A stretch of DNA of 64,000 bases from Methylophaga nitratireducenticrescens (GCF_000260985.4 NC_017857.3:1674001-1738000); one strand, 5' to 3'; counted from the stretch's first letter, positions 21,165-31,483 are shown. The notes: generated from the sequence alone by a model not told the origin. Numbers and translations are program-made.

Positions 21165-21857
21165 TTAAATTTTGGTTTGGGCTAATTCTGCACGCAGGGC
21201 GGCAATAACGGTTTCGTATTTATTAGGATCACTGTCCTGTGCTGCACCAAATACGGCAGAACCTGCAACAAAGGTACGTGCTCCGGCTTCAGCAATTTCA
21301 CGGATATTCTGAATGTTGACACCGCCATCAATTTCCAGATCGATCTTATAGCCACTTTCATCAATCATTTTGCGAGCTTGGCGTAATTTTTCCAGTGTGT
21401 GAGGAATAAATTTTTGACCGCCAAAACCCGGGTTCACAGACATCAGCAGAATACGATCTACTTTGTCCAGAACATGTTCAGCCAGCGTTAGTGGTGTCGC
21501 AGGGTTGAATACCAGGCCGGTTTTACAGCCTTCTGCTTTAACCAGTTGCAGGCTGCGATCAATATGCTCGGAAGCTTCAGGGTGAAAAGTGATATAACTG
21601 GCGCCAGCCTTTGCAAAATCAGGAATAATGCGATCAACCGGTTTCACCATTAAATGTACGTCGATTTCAGCGGTAACGCCATGCTTGCGCAAAGCTTCAC
21701 AGACCAACGGTCCGATCGTCAGGTTTGGGACATAATGGTTATCCATAACATCGAAGTGAACGATATCAGCACCTGAGGCCAGTACATTTACCACTTCTTC
21801 GCCAAGACGGGCAAAGTCAGCGGAGAGGATAGATGGGGCAATTTTGAATTCGGCCAT
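21165..21857 (-). CDS. rpe: Ribulose-phosphate 3-epimerase
   Basis: The 230-residue TIM barrel contains [63 protein letters not shown] and [12 protein letters not shown]; the His and Asp residues in these segments bind the catalytic metal. It interconverts ribulose 5-phosphate and xylulose 5-phosphate. In a methylotroph this enzyme also feeds the ribulose monophosphate cycle. It is the first gene of the operon running into trpC. The 143 bases upstream are shared with the divergent DUF3530 gene. Confidence 0.96.
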   Translation of the reverse strand: MAEFKIAPSILSADFARLGEEVVNVLASGADIVHFDVMDNHYVPNLTIGPLVCEALRKHGVTAEIDVHLMVKPVDRIIPDFAKAGASYITFHPEASEHIDRSLQLVKAEGCKTGLVFNPATPLTLAEHVLDKVDRILLMSVNPGFGGQKFIPHTLEKLRQARKMIDESGYKIDLEIDGGVNIQNIREIAEAGARTFVAGSAVFGAAQDSDPNKYETVIAALRAELAQTKI

Positions 21858-22000
21858 GTCGGATTCTCTCTAAGTTAGTTAAAAATTTGCTATCAAAACC
21901 CGTTACTCTACCCCAAAAGCAGGGTTTTTTCAGCTTTTGAAATTCATTATCGCTCTTTATACTGGCGTCAGTTGTCCAACCGAGCTAAATAGGAAAACGA

Positions 22001-22939
22001 GTGCGAATTCACCCACGATGGTTCATTACATTCTTGATGATTTTTTTACCAAGCATGGCCTTACACGCCGGTGCTTTGGATGAAACATCTGCAGCAAAGC
22101 CACAAATTTTGCGTCAGGACTCAGTAACAAAAGGCTATGAGCCATTAGCTGTAGGTGATCAAAGCATTGCGGCGGCGTATTTACCGCAAACCTTAGGTAT
22201 ATCTCGTGGCGCCATTTTGTTATTGCATGACATTAATGAACATATCGACAGCGCTGCGATTGGTATTTTAAGACGACAGTTACCGGCTTATGGCTGGAAT
22301 ACATTATCAATCAAGATCATTCGGTTTACGGAAGCAAGTGGGCAAGAGCCACTCGACACAGAAGAAAGGGCTGCCGCTGCAGATGAAGCGAATCCGGCTG
22401 AACAGGCTGAAACAGAGGAAACTGCAGCAACAGAAGCTGAGAGTACGCCCGCAGACAATGAAAATACTGAAACAGCCGATACAACTGAAACGGCAGAACC
22501 TGCTGAAGCGGAATTTACAGCGATAAGCACTGCTCAGCGTCTGGATGCGGCGTTATTAAAGTTACAACAGGAAGGGCATGAAAATATTGTGCTGATTGGT
22601 CAGGGGGCAGGGGGAGAACTGGCCTTAAAAACGCTTAACGAAACTGCGGTTCCGGTTGCCGCATTAATCATGATAAATACCGGTGAATTAGCAGAAGGAA
22701 CGAGCATGACTGAAACGGCGATTCCAATATTGGAAATTCTGGGTAGTCGTCAGAAAGACACTATTAAACAGGCTGTTCTGCAACGGCGTATACAAATGAA
22801 AACCGAACAAAAAACCAACTATCAGTTAAGACGGGTCAATGGGGCGTCCCATTATTTCGCCAGCTCGTCTCGGCGATTAACCAATCTGGTTCATGGCTGG
22901 TTATATAAGCAGTTTTTTGAAGAAGAGGATGCGCCTTAA
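22001..22939 (+). CDS. DUF3530 family protein (alpha/beta-hydrolase-like, exported)
   Basis: The 312-residue protein begins with GTG after AGGAAAAC and has a signal peptide (about 1-24). The core looks like an alpha/beta hydrolase: RGAILLLHDINEH, then ENIVLIGQGAGGELALKTL at about 195-213. The nucleophile-elbow position reads GQGAG (200-204) instead of GXSXG, so no catalytic Ser is apparent. Residues 111-172 are a low-complexity insert of Ala, Glu and Thr. The stop overlaps the start of the next gene (TAATG), indicating coupling. Function unknown; a binding rather than hydrolytic role is possible. Confidence 0.8.
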   Translation: MRIHPRWFITFLMIFLPSMALHAGALDETSAAKPQILRQDSVTKGYEPLAVGDQSIAAAYLPQTLGISRGAILLLHDINEHIDSAAIGILRRQLPAYGWNTLSIKIIRFTEASGQEPLDTEERAAAADEANPAEQAETEETAATEAESTPADNENTETADTTETAEPAEAEFTAISTAQRLDAALLKLQQEGHENIVLIGQGAGGELALKTLNETAVPVAALIMINTGELAEGTSMTETAIPILEILGSRQKDTIKQAVLQRRIQMKTEQKTNYQLRRVNGASHYFASSSRRLTNLVHGWLYKQFFEEEDAP

Positions 22940-23745
22940 TGCGCCTTTACTATGGTGGCTCAGTGGTTTACCAAGCTGCTTCTGATGAAGGTATTATTGA
23001 AGTCGTTGATATTGGTGATCAGCGATCGCTACATTTCGGAACCTATCCACGTCAGAGCAGCATGTCCTTGCAATCACCCCATCTGCTTGAACTGAGTTAT
23101 ACCCGCGCCATGATGGCCGGTTTATTGTTTCAACCAAGGCCTAAAACTATCTGTGTTATCGGCCTGGGTGGTGGATCACTGGTCAAGTTTTTACTGCATC
23201 ATTTTGAAGAATGTCAGATTGATGTAATCGAATATCGGCAGGATGTGATTGATGTGGCACATCGCTATTTTGAAGTGCCGCATAATGATCCCAGACTGCG
23301 GATTCATCATGATGATGGTTATCAGTTTGTCAGCAATCAGTTTTTCAGCAATGGCGCGTTTTATGATCTGTTGCTGGTCGATGCTTTCGATCATGTGGGA
23401 ATGTCAGCCAGTGTTGGTGGCCAGGCATTTTTTGATGCCTGTGCCGGCGTGCTTAACGATGATGGACTGATGAGCATCAATTTGTGGGGAACCGATCGGC
23501 CAGGATTCAGTCAATCGATGCAACGTATAAATCAAAGTTTTGATAATCAGACCTTAGTGTTACCGGTGGCAGATAAAGGCAATGTGATTGGTCTGGCTTT
23601 GAAGCAAAAATTCAATGTAAGCCAATTAAAAAGACATCGGGACCTGGCCGAAAATCTTAACCAGCAGTTTGATGTCGGTTTACCCCAATCATTGCATGAT
23701 TTGATAAAACAAAATATTTCATTTTTAAATCGATTATTTCTTTAA
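22939..23745 (+). CDS. Spermidine-synthase-like methyltransferase-fold protein
   Basis: The 268-residue protein has the Rossmann core of spermine/spermidine synthases: SLHFGTYPRQSSMSL, KTICVIGLGGGSLVKFLLHHF (nucleotide-binding glycines), QIDVIEYRQDVIDVAHRYF, and DLLLVDAFDHVGMS in place of the usual polyamine-binding DxxDP loop. The N-terminal tetramerisation domain of true SpeE is very short here. It is coupled to the DUF3530 gene by a 1-base overlap. The activity is not certain: it may be an aminopropyltransferase homologue with another substrate. Confidence 0.78.
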   Translation: MRLYYGGSVVYQAASDEGIIEVVDIGDQRSLHFGTYPRQSSMSLQSPHLLELSYTRAMMAGLLFQPRPKTICVIGLGGGSLVKFLLHHFEECQIDVIEYRQDVIDVAHRYFEVPHNDPRLRIHHDDGYQFVSNQFFSNGAFYDLLLVDAFDHVGMSASVGGQAFFDACAGVLNDDGLMSINLWGTDRPGFSQSMQRINQSFDNQTLVLPVADKGNVIGLALKQKFNVSQLKRHRDLAENLNQQFDVGLPQSLHDLIKQNISFLNRLFL

Positions 23746-23823
23746 AAATATTAATTTACAGGTGATAATTCAGGCATTTTATGATAAAAATCTATTGTCT
23801 TTTCTTAGCGGATTAATTGCCAT

Positions 23824-24435
23824 ATGCTTAGGCTGCTTTTCTTAGTCTTTTTATTTCATTGGCCTGCTGCTGCCACGATGGCAGATTCAGAGGCCATTGA
23901 AGTGGTGATTGTGCGTTCAGAAAATAAATTGCTGGTAAGAAAAAACGACAAAACCTTGCGCACTTTTAAAGTGGCTTTTGGCAGTGGTGGTCGCCAGCCA
24001 AAAATGCAGGAAGGCGATCGCAGAACGCCACAAGGTCATTATCGAATCAAAGATATCCGCAGCAGCGATAAGTTTTATCTGTTTATGCATCTGGATTACC
24101 CCAATATGGATGATGCAAAACAAGCGCTTAAAGATGGCAGAATAACCCGCACGCAATATCGCAAGATTCTTGCAGCGTTTATCTACAATGAAACGCCGCC
24201 GCAAAATACACCGTTAGGTGGACAGATTGGCATCCATGGTATTGGTGAAGAGACACCAGACAAACTGGATATTCATGCAATATCGAACTGGACCAAAGGG
24301 TGCATTGCAATGCGCAACTCTGAAGTGCGTGAGTTAGCCATGTGGGTTGATGAAGGCACACCGGTAATCATTATTGATTCACTTGAGTCATTTAAAGCGG
24401 CAGTAAACCCCTATAAAGCTGCAGTAAACCCTTAG
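23824..24435 (+). CDS. L,D-transpeptidase (YkuD family), exported
   Basis: The 203-residue protein has a signal peptide (about 1-20) and a YkuD domain. The catalytic segment reads GIHGIGEE followed by AISNWTKGCIAMRNSEV, with the active-site His and Cys of the HG...S-GC-R/N signature. Such enzymes cross-link peptidoglycan or attach lipoproteins; the arrangement resembles periplasmic YafK/ErfK-type proteins. The C-terminus ends in a tandem duplication, KAAVNPY followed by KAAVNP, visible as a 21-base direct repeat just before the stop codon. Confidence 0.88.
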   Translation: MLRLLFLVFLFHWPAAATMADSEAIEVVIVRSENKLLVRKNDKTLRTFKVAFGSGGRQPKMQEGDRRTPQGHYRIKDIRSSDKFYLFMHLDYPNMDDAKQALKDGRITRTQYRKILAAFIYNETPPQNTPLGGQIGIHGIGEETPDKLDIHAISNWTKGCIAMRNSEVRELAMWVDEGTPVIIIDSLESFKAAVNPYKAAVNP

Positions 24436-24579
24436 CCGTTTATTGCAGCCACCTGTATCAGAACATAAATGTATTCGTCATATTTGACTGCATCCAAGAT
24501 ACCTAAAACCTAAGAACAAGCCATCTCGTGTTTGCTACAATAAGCCTTTGATTTTTCGCTGTTGTTTATCTGAGGTTGT

Positions 24580-26757
24580 ATGCAAGCCGCTCCCGATATT
24601 TTTTCTTACCGCAAATTCTGGGCTCACCGCTTTGGTGTTGCGCCGCAATTGCCAATGTCACGCAGTGAAATGGAAGCTCTGGGTTGGGACAGTTGTGATG
24701 TGATCATCATAACCGGTGATGCCTATGTGGATCATCCCAGTTTCGGCATGGCATTAATCGGTCGATTACTGGAATCACAGGGGTTTCGGGTCGGCATTAT
24801 TTCGCAGCCCGATTGGAACAGCACCGAAGATTTTCAGCGATTAGGTAAACCGAATCTGTTTTTTGGCGTCACTGGCGGCAATATGGATTCGATGGTCAAT
24901 CGTTACACCTCAGATAAAAAAATTCGTCGTAATGATGCTTACACTGCCGATGGTGAGGGTGGTAAACGCCCGGATCACAGCGTCGTTGTATACAGTCAGC
25001 GTTGTCGGGAAGCCTATAAAGGTGTGCCAATCGTTATTGGTGGTATCGAAGCCAGTTTACGTCGTATTGCTCACTATGATTACTGGTCCGAAAAAGTACG
25101 CCGCAGCGTGATTATGGATTCCAAAGCCGATTTACTGGTTTACGGAAATGGTGAGCGGCAGGTGGTTGAAATAGCCCATCGTCTGGCACAGGGTGAAGCA
25201 GTTAGTGAACTGATCGATGTTCGTGGCACAGTCTATACAAAGCGTCATGGGCGACGTGAAGACTGGTGGGAAAAAGATTCCACCAGTATTGATAGACCGG
25301 GTCAGCTTAATCCGCCTATTGATCCATACCAGATGCAGACTGAAGAGAGCTGCGAGCAATCCAAGGCTGAAACTGCTGTGCCAGTTGAACCTGCTACCAA
25401 TGTAATCAAAATTCATCGCGTTTCACCGCGTAATGCTGAGAAAACCGTTATTCGTCTGCCGCGTTACGAAACAGTTAAAGATGATCCAATCATCTATGCA
25501 CATACTTCACGGATCCTGCATCTAGAGACTAACCCGGGTAATGCGTTGGCATTGGTTCAACAACATGGCGATCAGGATGTTTGGCTCAATCCGCCACCGA
25601 TTCCTTTGACCACCAAAGAGATGGATGCGGTATTTGATCTGCCTTATACCCGTTTGCCGCATAAGGAATATGGCAAGGCCAATATTCCAGCTTATGAGAT
25701 GATTCGTTTTTCGGTGAATATTATGCGTGGCTGCTTTGGTGGCTGTACTTTCTGTTCGATTACCGAACATGAAGGTCGGATTATCCAGAGCCGCAGTGAA
25801 GATTCGATTATTCGTGAGATTGAAGCGATTCGCGATACCACGCCCGGCTTTACCGGCATTATCTCGGATCTGGGTGGCCCGACAGCCAATATGTATCGAT
25901 TGGCCTGTAATAGCGAAGAAATCGAGGCCAGTTGCCGTCGTCTGTCTTGTGTTTTTCCGGGTGTCTGCAAAAACCTGAATACTGACCATACGCCGTTAAT
26001 TAATTTATATCATCGTGCTCGCAGTCTGCCGGGTATCAAAAAGATCCTGATTGCATCAGGGTTGCGTTATGACCTCGCGGTTCTGTCACCGGAGTATGTT
26101 AAAGAACTGGTCACTCATCATGTGGGCGGCTATCTGAAAATTGCGCCGGAACATACCGAAGATGGTCCACTGTCGCAGATGATGAAGCCAGGCATTGGCA
26201 CCTATGACAAGTTCAAAGCCATGTTTGATAAATATTCCAAACAGGCTGGCAAAGAACAGTATTTGATCCCGTATTTTATTGCAGCCCATCCAGGCACCAC
26301 AGATAAAGATATGATGAATCTGGCGTTATGGTTAAAACATAATGGCTTTCGTGCCGATCAAGTTCAGGCATATTTGCCTTCACCGATGTCAGCTGCAGCA
26401 GCAATGTATCATTCGGGCAAGGACACCTTACACAAAGTACGACGTCAGGGTGGCGATATTACCGTTCCAAAAGGCTTGAAAGTAAGGCGTTTGCATAAAG
26501 CGTTTTTACGTTATCACGATCCGGAAAACTGGCCGATGTTACGTGAAGCACTGAAAAGTATGGGCAGATCTGATTTGATCGGTAATGGCAAAAAACATCT
26601 TATACCAAGCTTTCAACCTAAAGGCACTGGCGAAATGGGCGAAGGCAAGCGTATTACCCGTAAGGCTAAAACGCCGTCAACCCAGCCGGCGTTTCGTACA
26701 CAGCATGTGCGATCTAAAAAGGTAAAAAGTGGAACGCAACGTTCCCGTAAACGATAA
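24580..26757 (+). CDS. YgiQ family radical SAM protein
   Basis: The 725-residue protein is full length for YgiQ (UPF0313). It opens with the family's N-terminal domain ([44 protein letters not shown]) and has the radical SAM CX3CX2C motif in [19 protein letters not shown], which binds the 4Fe-4S cluster. The basic C-terminus ([10 protein letters not shown] to RSRKR) is typical. The reaction is not known. It is a single gene between the transpeptidase and cytochrome genes. Confidence 0.92.
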   Translation: MQAAPDIFSYRKFWAHRFGVAPQLPMSRSEMEALGWDSCDVIIITGDAYVDHPSFGMALIGRLLESQGFRVGIISQPDWNSTEDFQRLGKPNLFFGVTGGNMDSMVNRYTSDKKIRRNDAYTADGEGGKRPDHSVVVYSQRCREAYKGVPIVIGGIEASLRRIAHYDYWSEKVRRSVIMDSKADLLVYGNGERQVVEIAHRLAQGEAVSELIDVRGTVYTKRHGRREDWWEKDSTSIDRPGQLNPPIDPYQMQTEESCEQSKAETAVPVEPATNVIKIHRVSPRNAEKTVIRLPRYETVKDDPIIYAHTSRILHLETNPGNALALVQQHGDQDVWLNPPPIPLTTKEMDAVFDLPYTRLPHKEYGKANIPAYEMIRFSVNIMRGCFGGCTFCSITEHEGRIIQSRSEDSIIREIEAIRDTTPGFTGIISDLGGPTANMYRLACNSEEIEASCRRLSCVFPGVCKNLNTDHTPLINLYHRARSLPGIKKILIASGLRYDLAVLSPEYVKELVTHHVGGYLKIAPEHTEDGPLSQMMKPGIGTYDKFKAMFDKYSKQAGKEQYLIPYFIAAHPGTTDKDMMNLALWLKHNGFRADQVQAYLPSPMSAAAAMYHSGKDTLHKVRRQGGDITVPKGLKVRRLHKAFLRYHDPENWPMLREALKSMGRSDLIGNGKKHLIPSFQPKGTGEMGEGKRITRKAKTPSTQPAFRTQHVRSKKVKSGTQRSRKR

Positions 26758-26835
26758 GGTGTGAGAGGAACCTCACTTAAATTAAGCTGGTCCGATAAGC
26801 ATTGTGTGAGTTTGTTTTCCTATGGAGAGGAATGT

Positions 26836-27381
26836 ATGCGTTTTAAAAATAGCTCTGATCGTTATGGCATGATAAGTATGCTGCTACATTGGTCGATCGC
26901 TCTGCTCACCATCGGCTTATTTATTCTTGGCCTATGGATGGTCGACCTTGGCTATTATGACGACTGGTATTATCAGGCACCCTGGTGGCATAAAGGGCTT
27001 GGATTTATTGTTTTTTTATTAGTCGTTTTGCGTTGGATTTGGCGTCCATTTGCTGGAAAGCCCGCAGCTATTTCATCCACGCCTATTTGGCAACAATGGG
27101 CAGCTAAAGCGGCTCATCAATTGATGAACCTGGCCATTATCCTGCTGGCCATTACTGGCTATCTGATTGTCACTGCAAAAGATGAATCTTTGGGGATTTT
27201 CGATTGGTTCAGTATTCCGGCAATTTCCAAATTAACAGTTGAAACCAGTGAACTGGTCAGCAAACTGCATTTATGGTCAGGCTATTTCATTATTGCATTG
27301 GCTTCATTTCACGCCCTGGCGGCGTTAAAACATCATTTCATTAATAAAGATGCAACGTTGCGTCGCATGCTTAATCTTTAA
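26836..27381 (+). CDS. Cytochrome b561 family protein
   Basis: The 181-residue protein has four membrane helices. His residues in LLHWSIALLT, WHKGLGFIVF, AHQLMNLAI and LHLWSGYFIIALASFHALAALKHHF are positioned as haem b ligands of the bacterial cytochrome b561/CybB family. GGAGAGG at 26824-26830, 5 bases before the ATG at 26836, sets the start; the longer frame from 26761 has no site. It is followed after 17 bases by a yceI gene, a common pairing, and may move electrons at the inner membrane. Confidence 0.9.
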   Translation: MRFKNSSDRYGMISMLLHWSIALLTIGLFILGLWMVDLGYYDDWYYQAPWWHKGLGFIVFLLVVLRWIWRPFAGKPAAISSTPIWQQWAAKAAHQLMNLAIILLAITGYLIVTAKDESLGIFDWFSIPAISKLTVETSELVSKLHLWSGYFIIALASFHALAALKHHFINKDATLRRMLNL

Positions 27382-27398
27382 AACCAACAGGAGTTACC

Positions 27399-27968
27399 AT
27401 GAAAAAAACCATCTTTGCCCTGGCTATGAGTACAGTGTTTACATTGCCTGCTTACGCGGCTGACTATGTTATTGATACCCAGAAAGCCCATGCATTTATT
27501 GATTTTCGGATTCAGCATTTGGGTTTTAGCTGGATGAGCGGTCGCTTTAATGATTTTGAAGGGACTTTCAGTTATGACCCGGAAAACCCTGAAGCGTCAA
27601 AAATTGATGTGAAAATTGATGTTGCCAGTGTAGATACCAATTTTGCTGAGCGTGATAAACATTTGCGCGAACAATTCCTTGAGACAGCGGAATTTCCCGA
27701 TGCGCGTTTTACCTCTACCAATTTTGAGCAGCAGGCGGATGGTACTTTGTTAATGAAGGGGGATTTCACTCTGCATGGTGTTACCAGGCCGATGATTATT
27801 CCAGTTGAGAAAGTCGGTGAAGGTGATGATCCTTGGGGTGGCTATCGTGTCGGTTTTCAGGGTGAAACCAGTTTTATCATCGAGGATTATGATATTGATG
27901 TCAGCAAGTTGGGACCAAGCTCTCAGGAAGTTTTTCTGATTTTGTCTATTGAAGGCATCAGACAGTAG
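27399..27968 (+). CDS. YceI family periplasmic protein
   Basis: The 189-residue protein has a signal peptide (about 1-21, ending AYA) and the YceI lipocalin-like barrel: YVIDTQKAHAFIDFRIQHLGFSWMSGRFNDFEG, SVDTNFAERDKHLREQFLETAEFPDARFTS and GDFTLHGVTRPMIIPV. Related proteins bind isoprenoid lipids such as polyprenyl quinones. CAGGAG lies 7 bases before the ATG. The cytochrome b561 gene lies immediately upstream, fitting the common cybB-yceI unit. Confidence 0.93.
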   Translation: MKKTIFALAMSTVFTLPAYAADYVIDTQKAHAFIDFRIQHLGFSWMSGRFNDFEGTFSYDPENPEASKIDVKIDVASVDTNFAERDKHLREQFLETAEFPDARFTSTNFEQQADGTLLMKGDFTLHGVTRPMIIPVEKVGEGDDPWGGYRVGFQGETSFIIEDYDIDVSKLGPSSQEVFLILSIEGIRQ

Positions 27969-27977
27969 TTGATTTGA

Positions 27978-28217
27978 TTAATCTTGTCGGGCGAGTTTAA
28001 ACAAACGTTTTAGCTCGTCCTCCAGACTGTTTGCTGGTACAGCCTCCTGCCCACGGTTGTACCAGTAAGCAGCATTAGAAAGATCACCTTCAATTCGGTG
28101 CAGATAACCATGAATTAAACAGGCCAGTGGGTCACTGTACTGCTGGATAAGTTGATGAGCGCCATGCCAATCCTGTTCGCGAATTTTATCCAGTGCTTGC
28201 AGATGTATGACGCTCAT
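27978..28217 (-). CDS. Small conserved TPR-like protein of unknown function
   Basis: The 79-residue protein is predicted to be helical: ALDKIREQDWHGAHQLIQQYSDPLACLIHGYLHRIEGDLSNAAYWYNRGQEAVP. The G-Y-L-H...A-A-Y-W-Y pattern resembles one tetratricopeptide repeat with flanking helices. It converges on yceI with a 9-base gap and lies 15 bases downstream of the 42-residue membrane protein gene, so the two may be co-transcribed. Function unknown. Confidence 0.75.
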   Translation of the reverse strand: MSVIHLQALDKIREQDWHGAHQLIQQYSDPLACLIHGYLHRIEGDLSNAAYWYNRGQEAVPANSLEDELKRLFKLARQD

Positions 28218-28232
28218 TGGTTTCCTCGATAT

Positions 28233-28361
28233 TTATGACTGCCAGGTAGCACTACCCAGCATCAGCAGACTACCCACGACGGCGAAAGGTGATGTTACTA
28301 CCACAAACAGCAACTTCATCAATTCGCGGAAAATATAGATGGTATCAACGATATAACCCAT
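28233..28361 (-). CDS. 42-residue single-pass membrane protein, unknown
   Basis: A short frame on the minus strand encodes MGYIVDTIYIFRELMKLLFV at its start and ends in LGSATWQS. A continuous hydrophobic stretch of about 25 residues fills its middle and second half. AGGAG lies 7 bases before the ATG, a strong ribosome site, and a plausible promoter lies just upstream. The stop is 15 bases before the start of the TPR-like gene. It is too short for automated calls, but the site, frame and hydrophobicity agree. Function unknown. Confidence 0.65.
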   Translation of the reverse strand: MGYIVDTIYIFRELMKLLFVVVTSPFAVVGSLLMLGSATWQS

Positions 28362-28390
28362 AGCAAAACTCCTTTGTAGTTCACGGTTGA

Positions 28391-28418
28391 ATTATAATGC
28401 GCGACTGTGACGGACAAA
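28391..28418 (-). promoter_or_regulatory. Candidate promoter for the 42-residue protein gene; palindromic -10
   Basis: On the minus strand TTTGTC (28413-28418) is followed after 16 bases by a perfect TATAAT (28391-28396), placing transcription start about 25 bases before the AGGAG-ATG. Because ATTATAAT is self-complementary, the plus strand also reads TATAAT (28393-28398), 41 bases before tsaB, so the element may serve both directions. The plus-strand -35 is poor. Confidence 0.45.
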
Positions 28419-28439
28419 TGACATGATGATGACCACCCT

Positions 28440-29126
28440 ATGAATTTGCTTGCCCTTGATACCAGTACTGAAAGTTGTTCTGCTGCAATCACCATTAACG
28501 GTGTGTTGTATCAGCAACAGCAAATGACTCAGCGAGGTCATTCGACCTTAATATTGGGGATGCTCGATCAGCTTTTCAAGCAAGCCGATGCCTCAATTGC
28601 TGATATTGAGGCATTGGCATTCGGTAGGGGCCCTGGTTCGTTTACCGGTGTTCGCATTGGGGTCGGAGCTGCGCAGGGAATTGCATTTGCCCGTGAACTT
28701 CCCGTCATTCCCGTTTCAACACTTGCTGCTGTTGCTCAGGCTGCTTTTGATGCCTTTGGACAACAAAACATAGCGGTGGCCATGGATGCCCGTATGGACG
28801 AAATATATGCAGCCTGTTTTCAGGTGAAAGATGGTTTTGTGACGCTTATCGATGATGAAAAAGTGTGTACTGCTAAACAGTTTTTTCCAGCAAATTCCGA
28901 AAATTGGTTTGGCGCAGGTAATGGGTGGCAGGTTTATGCTGAGATGTTGCAAGCTAACTTTTCTGAACAATTGATTGACCAGCAAGCCGATATTTATCCT
29001 GTTGCAGCAACGATTCTCAAACTTGCTGAGCAGTTTTATCTGCGTGGTGAGTTTGTCAGTGCTGATAAGGCTTTACCAGTGTATCTGCGGAATAATGTTG
29101 CTAAAAAGAAGGCGCAACAGGGATGA
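28440..29126 (+). CDS. tsaB: tRNA N6-threonylcarbamoyladenosine synthesis protein TsaB
   Basis: The 228-residue protein has the ASKHA-fold motifs of Tsa[16 protein letters not shown] at the N-terminus, [14 protein letters not shown] and [24 protein letters not shown]. TsaB with TsaD and TsaE transfers the threonylcarbamoyl group to A37 of ANN-decoding tRNAs. The stop overlaps the cmoA start by 4 bases, so tsaB-cmoA-cmoB is one tRNA-modification operon. Confidence 0.95.
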   Translation: MNLLALDTSTESCSAAITINGVLYQQQQMTQRGHSTLILGMLDQLFKQADASIADIEALAFGRGPGSFTGVRIGVGAAQGIAFARELPVIPVSTLAAVAQAAFDAFGQQNIAVAMDARMDEIYAACFQVKDGFVTLIDDEKVCTAKQFFPANSENWFGAGNGWQVYAEMLQANFSEQLIDQQADIYPVAATILKLAEQFYLRGEFVSADKALPVYLRNNVAKKKAQQG

Positions 29127-29854
29127 TCAAAAAAGCCGATAACATATTCGCTTCACCGCTGGAGCAGATGGTGGACTTTCGCTTTGATGAACGCGTGGTG
29201 GACGTGTTTCCCGATATGATCCAGCGCTCGGTTCCAGGCTATGGCACCCTGATCTCCAATATCGGCATTCTGGCTGCTCGTTATGCTCAGGAGAACAGCA
29301 GTTGCTATGACCTGGGGAGTTCCTTAGGTGCGATTACCTTATCGATGCGCCAGCGTATTAAGGCTGAAGATTGTCAGATTATTGCTGTAGATAATTCCCC
29401 TGCAATGATTGAACGGGCAGAGAAAATTATCGCTGCGGATAACAATCGAGTAGCGGTTGAGCTGCGCTGTGAAGATATTCACCAGATGCTTATTGAGAAT
29501 GCCTCGGTAGTGGTGATGAATTTCACCTTGCAGTTTATTGCCCCGGCTTTACGTGATGAGTTAATTGATAAAATCTATCAGGGCCTGAAACCGGGCGGCA
29601 TATTTATACTGTCGGAAAAACTGGCTTTTGACAGTGCTGAGCAACAGACTTTTTTTACGGATGCACATCACGATTTCAAACGGGCCAATGGCTATAGTGA
29701 TCTGGAAATCAGTCAGAAACGCAGCGCACTGGAAAACGTATTAATTCCAGAAACTCTGTCAACACATCAACAACGACTTAGCAACGCTGGTTTTTCCCGC
29801 AGCGAATGCTGGTTTCAATGTTTTAACTTTGCTTCTTTGATAGCGTTTAAATGA
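29123..29854 (+). CDS. cmoA: Carboxy-S-adenosyl-L-methionine synthase CmoA
   Basis: The 243-residue protein is collinear with E. coli Cmo[57 protein letters not shown], then [18 protein letters not shown] and [13 protein letters not shown]. It makes carboxy-SAM from SAM and prephenate. It overlaps tsaB and cmoB by 4 bases on each side. Confidence 0.97.
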   Translation: MIKKADNIFASPLEQMVDFRFDERVVDVFPDMIQRSVPGYGTLISNIGILAARYAQENSSCYDLGSSLGAITLSMRQRIKAEDCQIIAVDNSPAMIERAEKIIAADNNRVAVELRCEDIHQMLIENASVVVMNFTLQFIAPALRDELIDKIYQGLKPGGIFILSEKLAFDSAEQQTFFTDAHHDFKRANGYSDLEISQKRSALENVLIPETLSTHQQRLSNAGFSRSECWFQCFNFASLIAFK

Positions 29855-30822
29855 CCGTATATGAACCGTTTTATCGTTGGCTTGACTCCATTGGACAAGC
29901 TGACTGGGCCGAGCAACTGGCCAAATTTACCGAGCAGCGAATGGCGGACGATTTTCATGGCAAGATGCCATTATGGCAAAAAGCGTTGACGGATTTACCT
30001 TCCATAAAGCCTTCTGCTATAGAACTGCAACAACAGGTGGCTATTGGCGCAAAAGAAGATTTGGCGGCTTATGACACGTCTTCGTTTATTGAGCTGATCA
30101 AAACTTTTCATCCCTGGCGCAAAGGCCCGTACCAATTATTTGATATACACATTGATACTGAATGGCGATCGGATTGGAAATGGGATCGCGTATTACCGCA
30201 TCTCAGTTCTTTACATGGCCGAAAAGTTCTGGATGTTGGTGGTGGCAATGGTTATCACGGTTGGCGCATGGTGGGTGAGGGCGCACAGATGGTAATGGGG
30301 ATTGATCCGACATTGGTATTCAGCATGCAATATCAATTTATGCAGCACTTTATTCAAAGTGAAAAGCATTTTGTTTTACCGATTGGTATTGAACATATGC
30401 CTGAAAAACTGCATTTGTTTGATACGGTGTTTTCCATGGGCGTTTTATATCATCGCCGTTCACCGCTAAACCATTTGATGGAATTACGTCAATGTCTTCG
30501 CCCGGGTGGTGAGCTGGTCCTGGAAACGTTAATCATTGATGGGGAAGAAGGCATGAGTCTGATGCCAGAGGAACGTTACGCCAAAATGCGTAATGTCTGG
30601 TTTATTCCATCAATTCCAACGATGCTGTTATGGCTGCGGAAATGCGGTTATAAGAATGTGCGTTGTGTGGATGAAAATCTTACGTCACTGCAAGAGCAGC
30701 GGGCAACAGAGTGGATGACATTTGAATCGTTAGCCGATTTTCTGGACCCTCAGGATATGCATAAAACCATTGAAGGATATCCGGCACCAAAACGAGCCGT
30801 ATTTATTGCTGATGCGCCATGA
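29851..30822 (+). CDS. cmoB: tRNA U34 carboxymethyltransferase CmoB
   Basis: The 323-residue enzyme transfers the carboxymethyl group of carboxy-SAM to 5-hydroxyuridine at position 34. Typical segments are [60 protein letters not shown] (cofactor glycines) and [36 protein letters not shown]. It shares a 4-base overlap with cmoA. Confidence 0.97.
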   Translation: MTVYEPFYRWLDSIGQADWAEQLAKFTEQRMADDFHGKMPLWQKALTDLPSIKPSAIELQQQVAIGAKEDLAAYDTSSFIELIKTFHPWRKGPYQLFDIHIDTEWRSDWKWDRVLPHLSSLHGRKVLDVGGGNGYHGWRMVGEGAQMVMGIDPTLVFSMQYQFMQHFIQSEKHFVLPIGIEHMPEKLHLFDTVFSMGVLYHRRSPLNHLMELRQCLRPGGELVLETLIIDGEEGMSLMPEERYAKMRNVWFIPSIPTMLLWLRKCGYKNVRCVDENLTSLQEQRATEWMTFESLADFLDPQDMHKTIEGYPAPKRAVFIADAP

Positions 30823-30854
30823 AGAAGATTAAATTTTAAGAATAGGTTTTTAAT

Positions 30855-31238
30855 TTAAAAAGCCATTGAACTGGGTGAAACAGAAATCCACTTGCCACTT
30901 CGATGCTGACAGGCATCCAGCGATTTTTCCTGTACGTCATCACCGTTTTTGATTTTTAATTGATAGGCAAGGCAGGGGTAGTGTCCATAAGAATAACTGC
31001 GCATTAGCTGAATTTGATATTGAGTACTGGTATGTTGATTAATCCAGACATGTTTGGTTTCGAAATCATTTGATGAAAGAATCTCCTGCGTTCGATCCAG
31101 GTCCACGCTACTCATTGCTGTATTTGTGTCGATACCTGCCTCGACACCTGCAAGTAAATCAAGTGACGCATGCACTTGTGGAATCAACAGCATAACGAGC
31201 AAAGATAGATTAACTGCATTAAGCCAAATACGTTTCAA
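30855..31238 (-). CDS. Exported protein with a surface-antigen-like C-terminal domain
   Basis: The 127-residue protein has a signal peptide (about 1-24, ending VHA). The middle contains LDRTQEILSSNDFETKHVWINQHTSTQYQI, and the end HYPCLAYQLKI...SLDACQHRSGKWISV resembles the C-terminal domain of 17-kDa surface antigens, with two Cys residues that could form a disulfide. The glycine-rich membrane segment of that family is absent, so this is a partial resemblance. It stands alone after cmoB on the opposite strand. Confidence 0.65.
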   Translation of the reverse strand: MKRIWLNAVNLSLLVMLLIPQVHASLDLLAGVEAGIDTNTAMSSVDLDRTQEILSSNDFETKHVWINQHTSTQYQIQLMRSYSYGHYPCLAYQLKIKNGDDVQEKSLDACQHRSGKWISVSPSSMAF

Positions 31239-31483
31239 TTATGAATTCCCATCTTTGGTCAAAGTCCAATAGAAACCGAAAATATAACATTCTTCAATAA
31301 GGAAACTCTCCTGGTTTAGGCGGGATATTTTTCCTTTAACTCCGTGCGTTTATATTTTTACGTGATATAAATGACCTGAAAATCAATTAAAAAAAGCGTT
31401 CTTTTGTTTAAAAAGTGGTGGTGTTTTTTTCAGCAAATATGGCACTGCCTTTATGTAATAAGCTCCAGTCAACATTTTTAGTT

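Noticed and set aside
22288-22530. 80-residue Ala/Ser/Val-rich minus-strand frame
   Set aside because: It is antisense to the low-complexity acidic insert of the DUF3530 gene, which explains the absence of stops.
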